In this document: positions 1-8,030 of the stretch, piece after piece | Numbering within the stretch: position 1 is the first letter of the stretch | Layout of the letters: every line of letters begins with the position of its first letter | Source: a virus | Reading direction: 5' to 3' (one strand) | IMG/VR virus record: IMGVR_UViG_3300032238_001215 | Location: 1 to 35,080 of that record | DNA length: 35,080 bases | Notes under the pieces: generated by a model | What the model was told of the DNA's origin: nothing | Database searches by the model: none | Seen by the model: only the letters and a program-made list of their open reading frames with translations | Made by a program: the position numbers and the translations under genes

Positions 1-149
1 AGCAGATAGACCCAGAAAATACCAAGCTTTCAGGCCAGTACGTCTTTATGGACAGTTCGAACACCAACTTGGCAGAGCAAATTGAGAAGATCAAGAAGTT
101 GCAGGGAGATCTCCTGACCATAAGGAACGGGCTCAGTAAGTCTGAGTAA
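1..149 (+). CDS. 3' end of a plus-strand gene, product unknown
   Basis: The reading frame is open from base 3 and ends at TAA 147-149, giving the last 48 residues of a protein that starts outside the window. The tail is hydrophilic, with a short Lys/Glu/Leu-rich helix (LAEQIEKIKKLQGDLL) that may form a coiled coil. No domain is recognised. It reads in the same direction as the next gene, and a TTTACA hexamer follows directly after its stop codon. Confidence 0.6.
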   Translation, partial: QIDPENTKLSGQYVFMDSSNTNLAEQIEKIKKLQGDLLTIRNGLSKSE

Positions 150-153
150 GTTG

Positions 154-182
154 TTTACATCTTTCTCTGGATTGGGTAGGGT
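154..182 (+). promoter_or_regulatory. candidate promoter TTTACA-17-TAGGGT
   Basis: TTTACA (154-159) is followed after 17 bp by TAGGGT (177-182), then 6 bp and a GTG at 189. The spacing to the start codon copies the strong leaderless promoters elsewhere in the window, but the -10 hexamer matches poorly. Weak candidate. Confidence 0.35.
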
Positions 183-188
183 CAGACC

Positions 189-779
189 GTGAAATTCTTT
201 TTGGTTAGTGGAATCGGTGTTAGCCAACACATCGAAAATACAGTCCAAGGCCAGGAAAACATGGTGATTCCAGAGAATCCACACTTGGTGTTGAAATTCG
301 TTCTGGACCACTGTGAGTCTCAACCTCCACTTGATGTCTCAGAGGAGATCATCAAGAATTTCTGTGCTGTGCTGAACAAGTCATGGAAGTTTGTCTTCCC
401 CAATGAGCACGTGCCAAGAAATCCTTATCACTATGGCGCGGAATATCGAAATGTGTTGTCTCACAATCGTATAAGGATTCCACCTCCAGAAGACAGAAGT
501 GTGGAGGTGATTTTACGCAATGAAGTTCTGCCAAACTCAATCTCTGAAACTCAACTGAGGTCCATCATTTGGCGTCTGGCCAATGCGTTTGAGTGGTGCA
601 CATTGCCCAACAGAAAGAGGCTTTCTGGCCACTCATTCTTTACACGAGAGACATGGAATGCTATCTCTGTCTATCGATCGGCCGAAGTTTTGGCCAGAAC
701 TACTTCTGCCGATTCTCCCGCTCAAGATCTCGAATCCGCTGCTTCAGATCATCCAGCTCAGACTGACGCTGCTGAGTAA
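189..779 (+). CDS. hypothetical protein (plus strand)
   Basis: This 196-residue frame has no family I recognise. The start is uncertain. GTG 189 fits the leaderless spacing of the promoter candidate just upstream; ATG 261 has an AGGA-containing stretch about 5 bp upstream and would give 172 residues. The middle is a mixed alpha/beta sequence with Trp-rich helices (IIWRLANAFEWC). The last 80 bp are shared, on the opposite strand, with the end of the membrane/coiled-coil gene at 700-1026, and there the encoded tail is low-complexity (Ala, Ser, Asp). The overlap may mean the true protein is shorter or that the two transcripts interfere. Confidence 0.55.
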   Translation: MKFFLVSGIGVSQHIENTVQGQENMVIPENPHLVLKFVLDHCESQPPLDVSEEIIKNFCAVLNKSWKFVFPNEHVPRNPYHYGAEYRNVLSHNRIRIPPPEDRSVEVILRNEVLPNSISETQLRSIIWRLANAFEWCTLPNRKRLSGHSFFTRETWNAISVYRSAEVLARTTSADSPAQDLESAASDHPAQTDAAE

Positions 780-1026
780 CTGCGATGGCTGTATTAGCCG
801 CATTGACGCTATTGACAAGGGCGTCAATGCGGCTGTTTATTTGCTGCTGGCCTTGTGTGATGTCTTGTCTCAATGACTTGATCTCATTGGAGAAGTCTGA
901 CTTTGTGACGTAGTTTTGGTTCAACCACAGTACTGCCACAAATCCCAGTATGACTGCGAACCGGTAGACCCACTCACCGTAGGTGCTTAAAAAGTGTTGA
1001 AGCTTTTCTTGTCTTGGCTCGCCCAT
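700..1026 (-). CDS. small membrane protein with coiled coil (i-spanin-like shape)
   Basis: The 108-residue product has a cytoplasmic-type N-terminus, one transmembrane helix at about residues 20-38 (VYRFAVILGFVAVLWL), then a long polar heptad-like helix rich in Gln, Arg and Asp to the end. That layout is typical of phage inner-membrane spanins and of other accessory membrane proteins, but no lysis gene adjoins it, so the role is inferred from shape only. ATG 1026 lies inside the end of the preceding membrane gene (53-bp overlap) and has an AAGAAG purine run 5 bp upstream, one of the few clear ribosome-binding sites here. Confidence 0.6.
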   Translation of the reverse strand: MGEPRQEKLQHFLSTYGEWVYRFAVILGFVAVLWLNQNYVTKSDFSNEIKSLRQDITQGQQQINSRIDALVNSVNAANTAIAVTQQRQSELDDLKQRIRDLERENRQK

Positions 1027-1306
1027 AGGTCTTCTTTATGAAGCTATACAGCCATAATAACAGCACATCTGTCAAAACAAGCACACCCACTGCCACAAGG
1101 AATGGCCACTTGACGGGAGTTGTCCAGTAGATGAGCGACACCAACGCAGTTTGACACCAGCAAACCAGGAGGTGTAGAAACACAAGTGGCTTTACAAAAC
1201 GAAGCCATGGCACATTACTAGTGTCCAGAATTATCCGGAAACTAGTAATGGCCATGAATACCAGTTCACACAGAAGTGTGGCCTGAATTATGATGCCAAT
1301 AAGCAC
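974..1306 (-). CDS. small multi-pass membrane protein
   Basis: This 110-residue protein has three or four hydrophobic helices (about residues 3-25, 38-60 and 66-90) and a basic C-terminus (KKTYGRAKTRKASTLFKHLR). Size and topology would fit a holin or another phage inner-membrane protein; no family is recognised. The start is GTG at 1306, preceded by ATAGTTA and 4 bp, the spacing of the recurrent start-site motif. The gene follows the ribonucleotide reductase stop by 7 bp and shares its last 53 bp with the next gene, so the three are probably co-transcribed. Confidence 0.6.
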   Translation of the reverse strand: MLIGIIIQATLLCELVFMAITSFRIILDTSNVPWLRFVKPLVFLHLLVCWCQTALVSLIYWTTPVKWPFLVAVGVLVLTDVLLLWLYSFIKKTYGRAKTRKASTLFKHLR

Positions 1307-1310
1307 AGAC

Positions 1311-1317
1311 TAACTAT
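1311..1317 (-). promoter_or_regulatory. start-site motif ATAGTTA, N4 before GTG 1306
   Basis: Minus-strand ATAGTTA lies 4 bp before the GTG start and overlaps the nrdJ stop codon. It is a one-base variant of the GTANTTA motif found at many starts in this window. Confidence 0.4.
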
Positions 1318-4181
1318 GAGCAACCCAGGCTGGTGCCACAGTTAGTGCATGTTGCACATGTGCCACTGATTTGAACATTGGAGCTGCCGCACGTCGTGCA
1401 GCACTGGCCGCTCTTGTATGTGGAAGTGCTGGCGGATTTGGTTGCGCCTTCAACCATTGTAACAGGCGCGGGTTTCTGGGCAGAACCCGAGCTGACATCA
1501 AAGGTTTTCTCACGTTTTCCATGGTCCGGAAATTCGCTTTCCATCCAACGGAAGATGTAGTCGATGATTGAACTTGCAGTTCTGATCTTCGGATTACTAG
1601 TGTAACCATGGGGTTCAAAACGTTGGTGTGAGAACTTGTCAACCAATGTCTGAAGAGGCACTCCATACTGCAAGGAGATTGAAGTCAAGGTGCCAATGGC
1701 GTCCATCAGGCCACCCATAGTAGAACCCTCCTTGGCCATTTGGATGAAGAGTTCACCAGGGCGTCCGTCATCGTAGAGACCCACAGTGGCATAACCCTCT
1801 TGGCCACTGATGTTGAACTTGTGGGTAAGAGCCTCACGAGTGTCTTGCAGACGCTCACGATATGGTCCGCCCTTGGTTGTGACTTGGTGCAGGGCTGACT
1901 CCAACTGAGCCACTTTGGCCTCCAGCGCTTTCAAAGCAGAGGTATCAGCTGTGTCTGCGTTTGATGACGTGTTAAGAGGCTGAGAGCGCTTGGAGCCATC
2001 GCGATAGATGGCCACACACTTCAGACCAAGTTTCCAGGCCTCAATGTACGCGTTGCGAATGTCATTTGCCGTGGCATTGCCTGGCATGTTGACTGTCTTG
2101 GAGATGGCTCCAGAGATGAACGGTTGAACAGCAGCCATCACATTGAGGTGGGCCATCCAAGGAATGGAGCGTTGGCCTTTGGCCGCCTTGAAAGCACAGT
2201 CAAACACAGGAAGGTGGTAAGCCAGCAAGCCGCTTGTCTCACCTTCAACATCTTCAATAGTATCGTGCTTGAAGATGTAATCAGTGATACGGGCAATGTC
2301 AGCACTGGAGTAACCCAACTGCTTCAAAGCAGCCGGCACTGTGTTGTTGACAATCTTCAAGTGACCGCCACCTGCAAGTGTCTTGTACTTCACCAGGGCG
2401 ATGTCCGGTTCAATGCCTGTGGTGTCACAGTCCATCATGAAGGCAATGGTACCTGTGGGAGCAACCACCGTAACTTGAGCATTACGATAGCCGTGATTCA
2501 GACCCTCCTGATAGGCAGACTTCCATGAAGACTTGGCCTCTGCAATGACATCGCTAAGGTTAGCCGGAAGTTTCAGTGACGAGTCGAGCTTATCAGCGGC
2601 TGCGTTGTGAGCACGAATCACTTCAAGCATTGACTCCTTGTTGGAGGGAGCCAGAGGTTTCTGAATGTGAGAGCAACGGGCATCGTTGTATCCAGAGAAT
2701 GGTCCCTTGACTGAGGCGATCTCAGCTGATGTGGTGTAAGCCACACCAGTCATAAGGGCCGCCAACGAACCAGCCATTGTGTTGCCTTCTTTGGAATCGT
2801 AAGGCAGACCATAGCTCATGATGAGTGAGCCAAGATTTGCGTAGCCAAGACCCAGTGTACGGAAGATGTGAGAGTTCTCAGCGATAAGCTTGGTTGGATA
2901 GGAGGCCGAATCAACCAGAATCTCTTGGGCAATAATGAAGATACGAGCCGCAGCCTTGAACTTAGTAATGTCAAACTGACCGTCCTCAGTGCGGAACTTC
3001 ATCAGGTTCAACGAGGCCAGGTTACAGGCTGTGTTGTTGAGGAAGATATACTCTGAGCATGGGTTGGTGGAGTGGATGGGCTCTGTTCCCTTGCAAGTGT
3101 GCCAACGTTGAATGGCTCCGTCATACTGCAAACCAGGGTCACCACAAACCCAAGTTCCTTCAGCGATCTGGTCGAGAAGTTTGGAGGCGTCTTTCTCCTC
3201 AACCACATTGCCAGTTGTCACCGCTCGTGTCGGCCACTTCTCACCGTTGATGGCCGCGTTCATGAACTCGTCACTGACACGAACTGAGAGGTTCTCGTTC
3301 TGGTAAGCCACCGTGCCGTAAGCCTCACCGTTGAAGGAGCCATCATAGCCAGCATCGATAAGAGCGTGGGCTTTCTTCTCCTCCTTCATCTTGGCCACAA
3401 TAAACTCCTCGATGTCAGGGTGCCAATCACGAAGTGTGTTCATCTTCGCAGCACGACGTGTCTTGCCACCGGACTTGATGGTGTTGGCCACTTGGTCATA
3501 CACTTTCAGGAACGACATCGGACCAGATGGACGACCACCGCCAGAGAGACGCTCCTTAGAGGAACGAATAGTGCTCAGGTCAGTGCCAGTACCAGAGCCA
3601 AACTTAAAGAGCATCGCCTCAGACGCAGCCAGAGCCATCAGCGAGTCCATGTTGTCATCCACACTTTGGATGAAGCAGGCCGAACCTTGAGGACGAAGAT
3701 ATGGCAGAGTCTGCTTTTCAACTTGGCCCGTCTCGTAGTTGTAGGCCCAACCTCCTGAAGTTCCGTTGATGCCGGCCTTGTATTGGTGCCACAGGCCAAC
3801 GTTGAACCACACTGGCGAGTTGAAAACGCCGTACTGGTTGAGGCACAGAGCAGAAAGTTCCTGATAGAAAACCTCACCGTCTTCCGCATTGAAATAGCCA
3901 GAATCAATACCCCAATCAGCAATCGTTCTAGCTACGCGATGGATGAGCTTACGAACAGAATTCTCACGTTCAGACGTTCCATGCGTACCATAGAAGTACT
4001 TGCTAGCCACGATCTTGACCGCGAGATCAGACCAAGAAGCTGGGGCCTCAACATCCTTCTGCTCGAAGAGTGGCTTGCCACTATCATCGTTGATTACAAC
4101 AGTTCGTTTACTCCAAGGGATCTCATCATATGGGCTTGTGGTTGCGTTTGAGAATACACGGTCAATAGCCAGCGTAGACAT
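1314..4181 (-). CDS. nrdJ: class II (adenosylcobalamin-dependent) ribonucleoside-diphosphate reductase NrdJ
   Basis: This enzyme reduces ribonucleotides to deoxyribonucleotides, using a radical generated from vitamin B12 and therefore no oxygen and no small subunit. The 955-residue product has the NrdJ landmarks in order: NSPVWFNVG (121-129), GSACF with redox Cys169, FGSGTGTD (194-201), NPCSEY with the putative thiyl Cys375, and TACNLASLNL with the partner Cys386. The C-terminus carries a Cys-rich zinc-ribbon-like tail (CCTTCG...CATCTNCG) typical of the long NrdJ type, which would also hold the shuttle cysteines. ATG 4181 has no clear Shine-Dalgarno. It supplies dNTPs for phage replication and depends on host cobalamin. 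Confidence 0.95.
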   Translation of the reverse strand: MSTLAIDRVFSNATTSPYDEIPWSKRTVVINDDSGKPLFEQKDVEAPASWSDLAVKIVASKYFYGTHGTSERENSVRKLIHRVARTIADWGIDSGYFNAEDGEVFYQELSALCLNQYGVFNSPVWFNVGLWHQYKAGINGTSGGWAYNYETGQVEKQTLPYLRPQGSACFIQSVDDNMDSLMALAASEAMLFKFGSGTGTDLSTIRSSKERLSGGGRPSGPMSFLKVYDQVANTIKSGGKTRRAAKMNTLRDWHPDIEEFIVAKMKEEKKAHALIDAGYDGSFNGEAYGTVAYQNENLSVRVSDEFMNAAINGEKWPTRAVTTGNVVEEKDASKLLDQIAEGTWVCGDPGLQYDGAIQRWHTCKGTEPIHSTNPCSEYIFLNNTACNLASLNLMKFRTEDGQFDITKFKAAARIFIIAQEILVDSASYPTKLIAENSHIFRTLGLGYANLGSLIMSYGLPYDSKEGNTMAGSLAALMTGVAYTTSAEIASVKGPFSGYNDARCSHIQKPLAPSNKESMLEVIRAHNAAADKLDSSLKLPANLSDVIAEAKSSWKSAYQEGLNHGYRNAQVTVVAPTGTIAFMMDCDTTGIEPDIALVKYKTLAGGGHLKIVNNTVPAALKQLGYSSADIARITDYIFKHDTIEDVEGETSGLLAYHLPVFDCAFKAAKGQRSIPWMAHLNVMAAVQPFISGAISKTVNMPGNATANDIRNAYIEAWKLGLKCVAIYRDGSKRSQPLNTSSNADTADTSALKALEAKVAQLESALHQVTTKGGPYRERLQDTREALTHKFNISGQEGYATVGLYDDGRPGELFIQMAKEGSTMGGLMDAIGTLTSISLQYGVPLQTLVDKFSHQRFEPHGYTSNPKIRTASSIIDYIFRWMESEFPDHGKREKTFDVSSGSAQKPAPVTMVEGATKSASTSTYKSGQCCTTCGSSNVQISGTCATCTNCGTSLGCS

Positions 4182-4203
4182 AGGTGAAAGAATTGACGGG
4201 GGA

Positions 4204-5901
4204 TTACTGAAGTTTTACAGCGGCGACGGAGTGCAACAACAATGAGGACGACCCTTGATTCTGGTCATTCCAACAAATGTTGATTGCATCCAACGTACCA
4301 TAGGGTGTGCCGCTAGTGATATTTACAGAACCGCCATTTTGAAGCAAAACTCCGTCAAGGGAGAGCACATCGGCTTGTTGCACCAACGAGCTAAATTTAG
4401 AATCAGTAATGTCCACCCGGGCTAAATCCATGTCAAGAAACCAGGCTTGAATTTGGAACGTTGTTGAGTTTACAACCGTGATGTCTGCCACAACAACAGA
4501 ACGCCGATATGCTCCCGACAATGGGGCCAGGCAGGGCTTTTGAGAGGTGGGGTTTTCAGTATCACCTCCACCCGTCCAAACGCCAACCAGAGCATATGGT
4601 TGTGCTGAATCGGTGGAAACAAAAATGGGTGGGTTGTAATCGTTATTGAACGTCAAACCCTGTGTGCATGAAAAGCCCATGAAAAGCTTTGTGGCAAGGC
4701 TCTCACCCACTGGCAATCCTGAACTATCGCACATTCCCAAGAATAGCTCAGCAGAGTTAAGATTTTGTGCATAGTTAATAGTGCACAGCATGGCTACCCT
4801 AACTTTTGTGAATGACCCCAAAGACAGTTTACGAACGATGGAGGAGTTGTAGAGTGCCAATGACTTTCTCCCACTGATCTCAACAATTGATGGTTGAATA
4901 GTGGATCCATCAGTTTGAGTGATAACCCACTCATCCTTCAGAAAGACACCATTCGACATGTTTTTGGCCAAGCCTTTCTCATATTGGGAGAAGTCATCAT
5001 AGGCTGTGGTGAAAGTGGGTATAGCAATGACAGGGCCGGGTGGAGGCAGAGGGCTTCTGGTGTTGAGCACCTCATTGTCTTCGGTGCTTCTCAAGTCCAA
5101 AGCTGTACCACCGAATATCCAGGCCAAATCTTGTGGAGCCATGGGTGCAGTGCTGTTGACTCGCAACTTCCAGAAAGCTGGTACAAGGTCGTAGTCAGCA
5201 TCAAGCTTGTAGCCCTCAACCACAACTGTTATGGAGGTACGAAACTCTGTTATGCTGTTAGCTTGTGGAGCCTCCATAGTCATGTTTTGTGGTTGGCCCA
5301 CCAGCCGTAGACGGACATATCGAGTGCCAAACCATTCAGGGTATGGAACCTCAATCCATGTCTGTGGCTCAGGTCCGCCAGAACGCCAAAACTCACCCAT
5401 GAGGCACTCAACAAAGTAGGCTTGAGTGTCTGGTCTCAAGCAAAGAAAGTCGATCTGGTACTTGAAGTCCCAAGCCATGGGCCTCTGACGTTGTATGACA
5501 TAGGCCAGGTCATTCTTTGTGGGGTCATCCACATCAGTGGCCCAGCCATAGATTCTGGCCGGATGCAATGTGTAATTCTGAGAGTTGCGGAATGACCAGT
5601 CCTTGCGCTGAACTGACAACAGGGGGTATCTTATGTTGGCAGGGTATGGTTCATACAGGGGCTGACCATTAAAGTCTTTCAGGTCCAACAGGTAGGCGAA
5701 TGGATTGTTGGGGTCTTTCCACAGATTTTGAAACTGTGAGAATGCATCCATCACAGGCGCAAAGATAACGGGAACTGGGTAGCCATCTTGAACCTGGAAG
5801 ACCTTGTTCAGCCAATACTGCACAGCCAGCTCATGGAACCGCATGGCTGACAGGTTCGTATCACTAGACGAACGTGGGCCCTTAATGATGATCTCATTCA
5901 C
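4204..5901 (-). CDS. putative virion structural protein
   Basis: The 565-residue product shows no enzyme motif. Residues about 100-260 (a Pro/Trp/Tyr-rich segment with RIYGW, QRQRPMAWDFKYQIDF and WIEVPYPEWFG) resemble tail or neck-completion proteins of large tailed phages. Residues about 300-565 are beta-rich and Gly/Ser/Asn-rich, as in carbohydrate-binding or receptor-facing virion domains. This is a judgement from composition, not a family match. The start is GTG 5901, preceded at 4 bp by GTAGTTA and further up by AAGAAGG. It lies just upstream of nrdJ (22-bp gap) and is divergent from a glycosyltransferase gene. Confidence 0.5.
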   Translation of the reverse strand: MNEIIIKGPRSSSDTNLSAMRFHELAVQYWLNKVFQVQDGYPVPVIFAPVMDAFSQFQNLWKDPNNPFAYLLDLKDFNGQPLYEPYPANIRYPLLSVQRKDWSFRNSQNYTLHPARIYGWATDVDDPTKNDLAYVIQRQRPMAWDFKYQIDFLCLRPDTQAYFVECLMGEFWRSGGPEPQTWIEVPYPEWFGTRYVRLRLVGQPQNMTMEAPQANSITEFRTSITVVVEGYKLDADYDLVPAFWKLRVNSTAPMAPQDLAWIFGGTALDLRSTEDNEVLNTRSPLPPPGPVIAIPTFTTAYDDFSQYEKGLAKNMSNGVFLKDEWVITQTDGSTIQPSIVEISGRKSLALYNSSIVRKLSLGSFTKVRVAMLCTINYAQNLNSAELFLGMCDSSGLPVGESLATKLFMGFSCTQGLTFNNDYNPPIFVSTDSAQPYALVGVWTGGGDTENPTSQKPCLAPLSGAYRRSVVVADITVVNSTTFQIQAWFLDMDLARVDITDSKFSSLVQQADVLSLDGVLLQNGGSVNITSGTPYGTLDAINICWNDQNQGSSSLLLHSVAAVKLQ

Positions 5902-5905
5902 ACCC

Positions 5906-5912
5906 TAACTAC
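5906..5912 (-). promoter_or_regulatory. start-site motif GTAGTTA, N4 before GTG 5901
   Basis: Exact GTAGTTA on the minus strand, 4 bp before the GTG. It sits in a 43-bp divergent intergenic region with no upstream gene on this strand, so it cannot be a by-product of a stop codon. Confidence 0.5.
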
Positions 5913-5944
5913 CTTCTTGGGAAACCTGCCAGTTCTTCATTTTT

Positions 5945-6973
5945 GTGAAAAGGGTGATCCACATCATTGTCATGGGTAAAGCATTGCAATACTCCCACCA
6001 TACACTGCAGTCCATTGTGGCCTATGGAGTAAAATGCAAAGCAGACGTGCACATCACAACTAGCACAGATGAAAATCCTCCAAACTGGGAGAGGTTGAAT
6101 GTCTTAAAAAGAGCCCATGGTGAGGACTGGGATCAGCTTCTGATGATGGACGCCGACATTTTTGTTAGCCCAGAGACACCATCCATATTTGATGAGTTCC
6201 CCACAGGCTTCCATGCTGCCAAGGATGAGTTCATCTCAGAGGAGCAAACTCAAAAGTTCAACACTTGGCTGATGGCGTGGGGACTTTCCAACAAGGTACA
6301 CTTTAATGGAGGTGTCATGCTCATGGACAAAGCCTCATTGGCCGCATTGCAACCGTGGCTGCATCTTCCCAAGATAGTGGGGCCATTTCCAGCCACGGAT
6401 CAGCACCACGAGAATGTGGCTGTCTATGCCACTTGGCCAGACATGCAACTCATTCCATCAGACTGGAACAAGCCCATACCTGGAAAGCCTGGGCCCATGA
6501 ACAAAACTGTTGAACCAGCTTATTTCCACCATGCACATGCCTCAGAGGACGCGCTAGGAAAGGAATTGGTTTTGGGCAAGGTCAAACGTCAGTACAGGAA
6601 AAAGTTTCTACAGCGAATGGACGAGGCTGGGTCCATACTCTGTCTTTTTAGACTGATAGACCAGATGGGATACCATGCTGGAGTCGTCCACCCAGTGTGG
6701 TATGATGGACCATTTGGAACATTTCTGAGTCACTACATGAATGCCAAGATTTTTCCCTGCACACCTGGTGTGCTGTCAAATGTGGGCCCACTTGTTGACT
6801 TCGCGTTTGTGGACAATCTTGACGTCTTGAAAGATGTGGCTCTGGCTTCAGAGTCCATCGTCATGGCCAGAGACACCGAATACAACGAGGGCCTTTTGAA
6901 AGAGAAAGGCTGGAAATACAAAAAGCTTGGGTCCTTCTTTGGACTCCAAGCTTTTGTAGCCTGTGTAGTTTAG
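5945..6973 (+). CDS. GT-A fold glycosyltransferase (GT8-like)
   Basis: This 342-residue protein probably transfers a sugar from a nucleotide donor. It has the metal-binding DxD motif in MMDADIFV (Asp69, Asp71) and a downstream FNGGVMLMDK segment (from residue 120), the arrangement seen in GT8-like enzymes. A C-terminal region of about 100 residues after VVHPVWYDGPFG is unassigned. It is one of the few plus-strand genes, starts at GTG 5945 with no clear ribosome-binding site, and converges on the amidoligase gene with a 4-bp overlap. The acceptor (modified DNA base, virion protein or host surface glycan) cannot be read from sequence. Confidence 0.75.
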   Translation: MKRVIHIIVMGKALQYSHHTLQSIVAYGVKCKADVHITTSTDENPPNWERLNVLKRAHGEDWDQLLMMDADIFVSPETPSIFDEFPTGFHAAKDEFISEEQTQKFNTWLMAWGLSNKVHFNGGVMLMDKASLAALQPWLHLPKIVGPFPATDQHHENVAVYATWPDMQLIPSDWNKPIPGKPGPMNKTVEPAYFHHAHASEDALGKELVLGKVKRQYRKKFLQRMDEAGSILCLFRLIDQMGYHAGVVHPVWYDGPFGTFLSHYMNAKIFPCTPGVLSNVGPLVDFAFVDNLDVLKDVALASESIVMARDTEYNEGLLKEKGWKYKKLGSFFGLQAFVACVV

Positions 6974-7929
6974 CGAAGGGTCCGTGTGCGGCGGACTCGA
7001 GGACGAGGTTGAGGAAAGAGTGGCCCTGCATCCGCAGCTGGAGCAGGACCAAAAGCCTCATCCAGTGAAATGGCCTGGGCCACAGGTTGTTCAGCTAGGG
7101 CTTCAAGTTGCTGGATACTTGGGGCCTTGATTCTACGGTCAGCCTGACCAATCTTGGTTGTGTAAGTTGACAGGGCCCACTTGCGTGCAGCTACAATAGT
7201 GGGCTTGTCCCTCTGGTTGAACGGTCCATAGAAACCAGCTTGGCCGAGCATGGTCTGAAGCAAATCCCTGTCACTAGCACACTTGGCTTGGCCCCAGCTG
7301 ACGTGCTTGCCATTGAGAAGGTAGTCAACGGCATGGAGGAGGAAGAGCACCCAACCCACAATGTACTCAGACTCAAGATGAGAGGCCATCAGGCGAAACT
7401 CCAGTGTGCCTTGGCCGGCCAAGTGAGTTCCGTTGAGCCAATAGTGCTTGTAGTTCCAAGCTCTACGGAAATTTGCAGGATCCGTTTGGATGGCCTTGGC
7501 TTGGCCATCAAGTTTCTTGCAGTACTGGTTGTTCTGGCGGCACTCATCAGCCAACAGGAAGAAAGCGTTTTCATACCTGGACATAAAACGCATGACACGT
7601 TCAAACTTCTCAGGGGTGACGCCATTCATGTCAACATGGACATGAAGACCACACTTGTTGTTGACACTGCCACCAGCGCGCTTGATGATGTCAACAATCT
7701 TAACAGCTTTCACCAGACCTTCGTAGGAATCAATGACAGGTGAGGCAATTTCAAATCCACATGAACTGTCAAGTTTAAGGTCCCAGTGGGATCCAGTGCT
7801 GTGGCGATAGTGGCCAACGTTAACAACTTCCCAATTCATGCGTCGAAGGACACGTTCGATCTCACGAAGAGGATTGACTGGGCAGGTAAACTCAACTTCG
7901 AAACCAATCTTGCGGAGCAGCGTTTGCAT
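6970..7929 (-). CDS. amidoligase family protein (glutamine-synthetase-like fold)
   Basis: Amidoligases of this family join a carboxylate to an amine at the expense of ATP. The 319-residue product has the diagnostic motifs: IGFEVEF (8-14), GLHVHVD (94-100) and TLEFRL (175-180), which carry the metal and nucleotide ligands of the glutamine-synthetase-like fold. The C-terminal ~40 residues are Pro/Arg-rich and probably disordered. ATG 7929 lies only 7 bp after a perfect -10 hexamer, so the mRNA should be leaderless. Family members often occur with a gamma-glutamyl cyclotransferase; one is encoded at 21823-22206. The substrate is unknown. Confidence 0.8.
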   Translation of the reverse strand: MQTLLRKIGFEVEFTCPVNPLREIERVLRRMNWEVVNVGHYRHSTGSHWDLKLDSSCGFEIASPVIDSYEGLVKAVKIVDIIKRAGGSVNNKCGLHVHVDMNGVTPEKFERVMRFMSRYENAFFLLADECRQNNQYCKKLDGQAKAIQTDPANFRRAWNYKHYWLNGTHLAGQGTLEFRLMASHLESEYIVGWVLFLLHAVDYLLNGKHVSWGQAKCASDRDLLQTMLGQAGFYGPFNQRDKPTIVAARKWALSTYTTKIGQADRRIKAPSIQQLEALAEQPVAQAISLDEAFGPAPAADAGPLFPQPRPRVRRTRTLR

Positions 7930-7936
7930 GGGGAGG

Positions 7937-7964
7937 AGTATACTCCGTGCGAGGAGTTTGTAAA
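7937..7964 (-). promoter_or_regulatory. strong promoter TTTACA-16-TATACT (leaderless start)
   Basis: On the minus strand TTTACA (7964-7959) is separated by 16 bp from TATACT (7942-7937). Only 7 bp then separate the -10 from ATG 7929, so the start point should fall on or next to the start codon. An AT-rich stretch, the hairpin element and parS lie upstream in that order. Confidence 0.8.
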
Positions 7965-7980
7965 CAATTTTTGAAAATTA

Positions 7981-8005
7981 TTTTCAATGCGCCTGGCATT
8001 GAAAA
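7981..8005. repeat. CATTGA hairpin element, copy 1
   Basis: A perfect inverted repeat with 10-bp arms (TTTTCAATGC / GCATTGAAAA) and the 5-bp loop GCCTG. The core ATGCGCCTGGCATTGA (7987-8002) recurs at 31512-31527 (inverted, one mismatch) and 34751-34766, each time upstream of a TTTACA/TATACT promoter. It could act as a terminator for the gene ending at 8031, but the copy at 31512 follows no gene, so a protein-binding or RNA role is more likely. Confidence 0.7.
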
Positions 8006-8012
8006 AACTCAT

Positions 8013-8028
8013 TGTTCCACGTGGAACA
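8013..8028. promoter_or_regulatory. parS: parS-like ParB-binding site, copy 1
   Basis: The 16-bp perfect palindrome TGTTCCACGTGGAACA matches the bacterial chromosomal parS sequence bound by ParB. It lies between the stop codon at 8031 and the hairpin element, about 50 bp upstream of the amidoligase promoter. An identical copy is at 31487-31502. No ParB gene is seen in the window. Confidence 0.8.
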
Positions 8029-8030
8029 CC

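Noticed and set aside
1310-1666. 118-residue minus-strand frame overlapping the nrdJ 3' end
   Set aside because: It lies in another frame inside the strongly supported nrdJ gene and has no coherent protein character.
2124-2528. 134-residue plus-strand frame opposite nrdJ
   Set aside because: Antisense shadow of a conserved gene; long antisense frames are expected from its codon use.
1314-4181. Class I ribonucleotide reductase large subunit
   Set aside because: NPCSEY, FGSGTGTD, the Cys-rich tail and the absence of a small-subunit gene nearby fit class II NrdJ.
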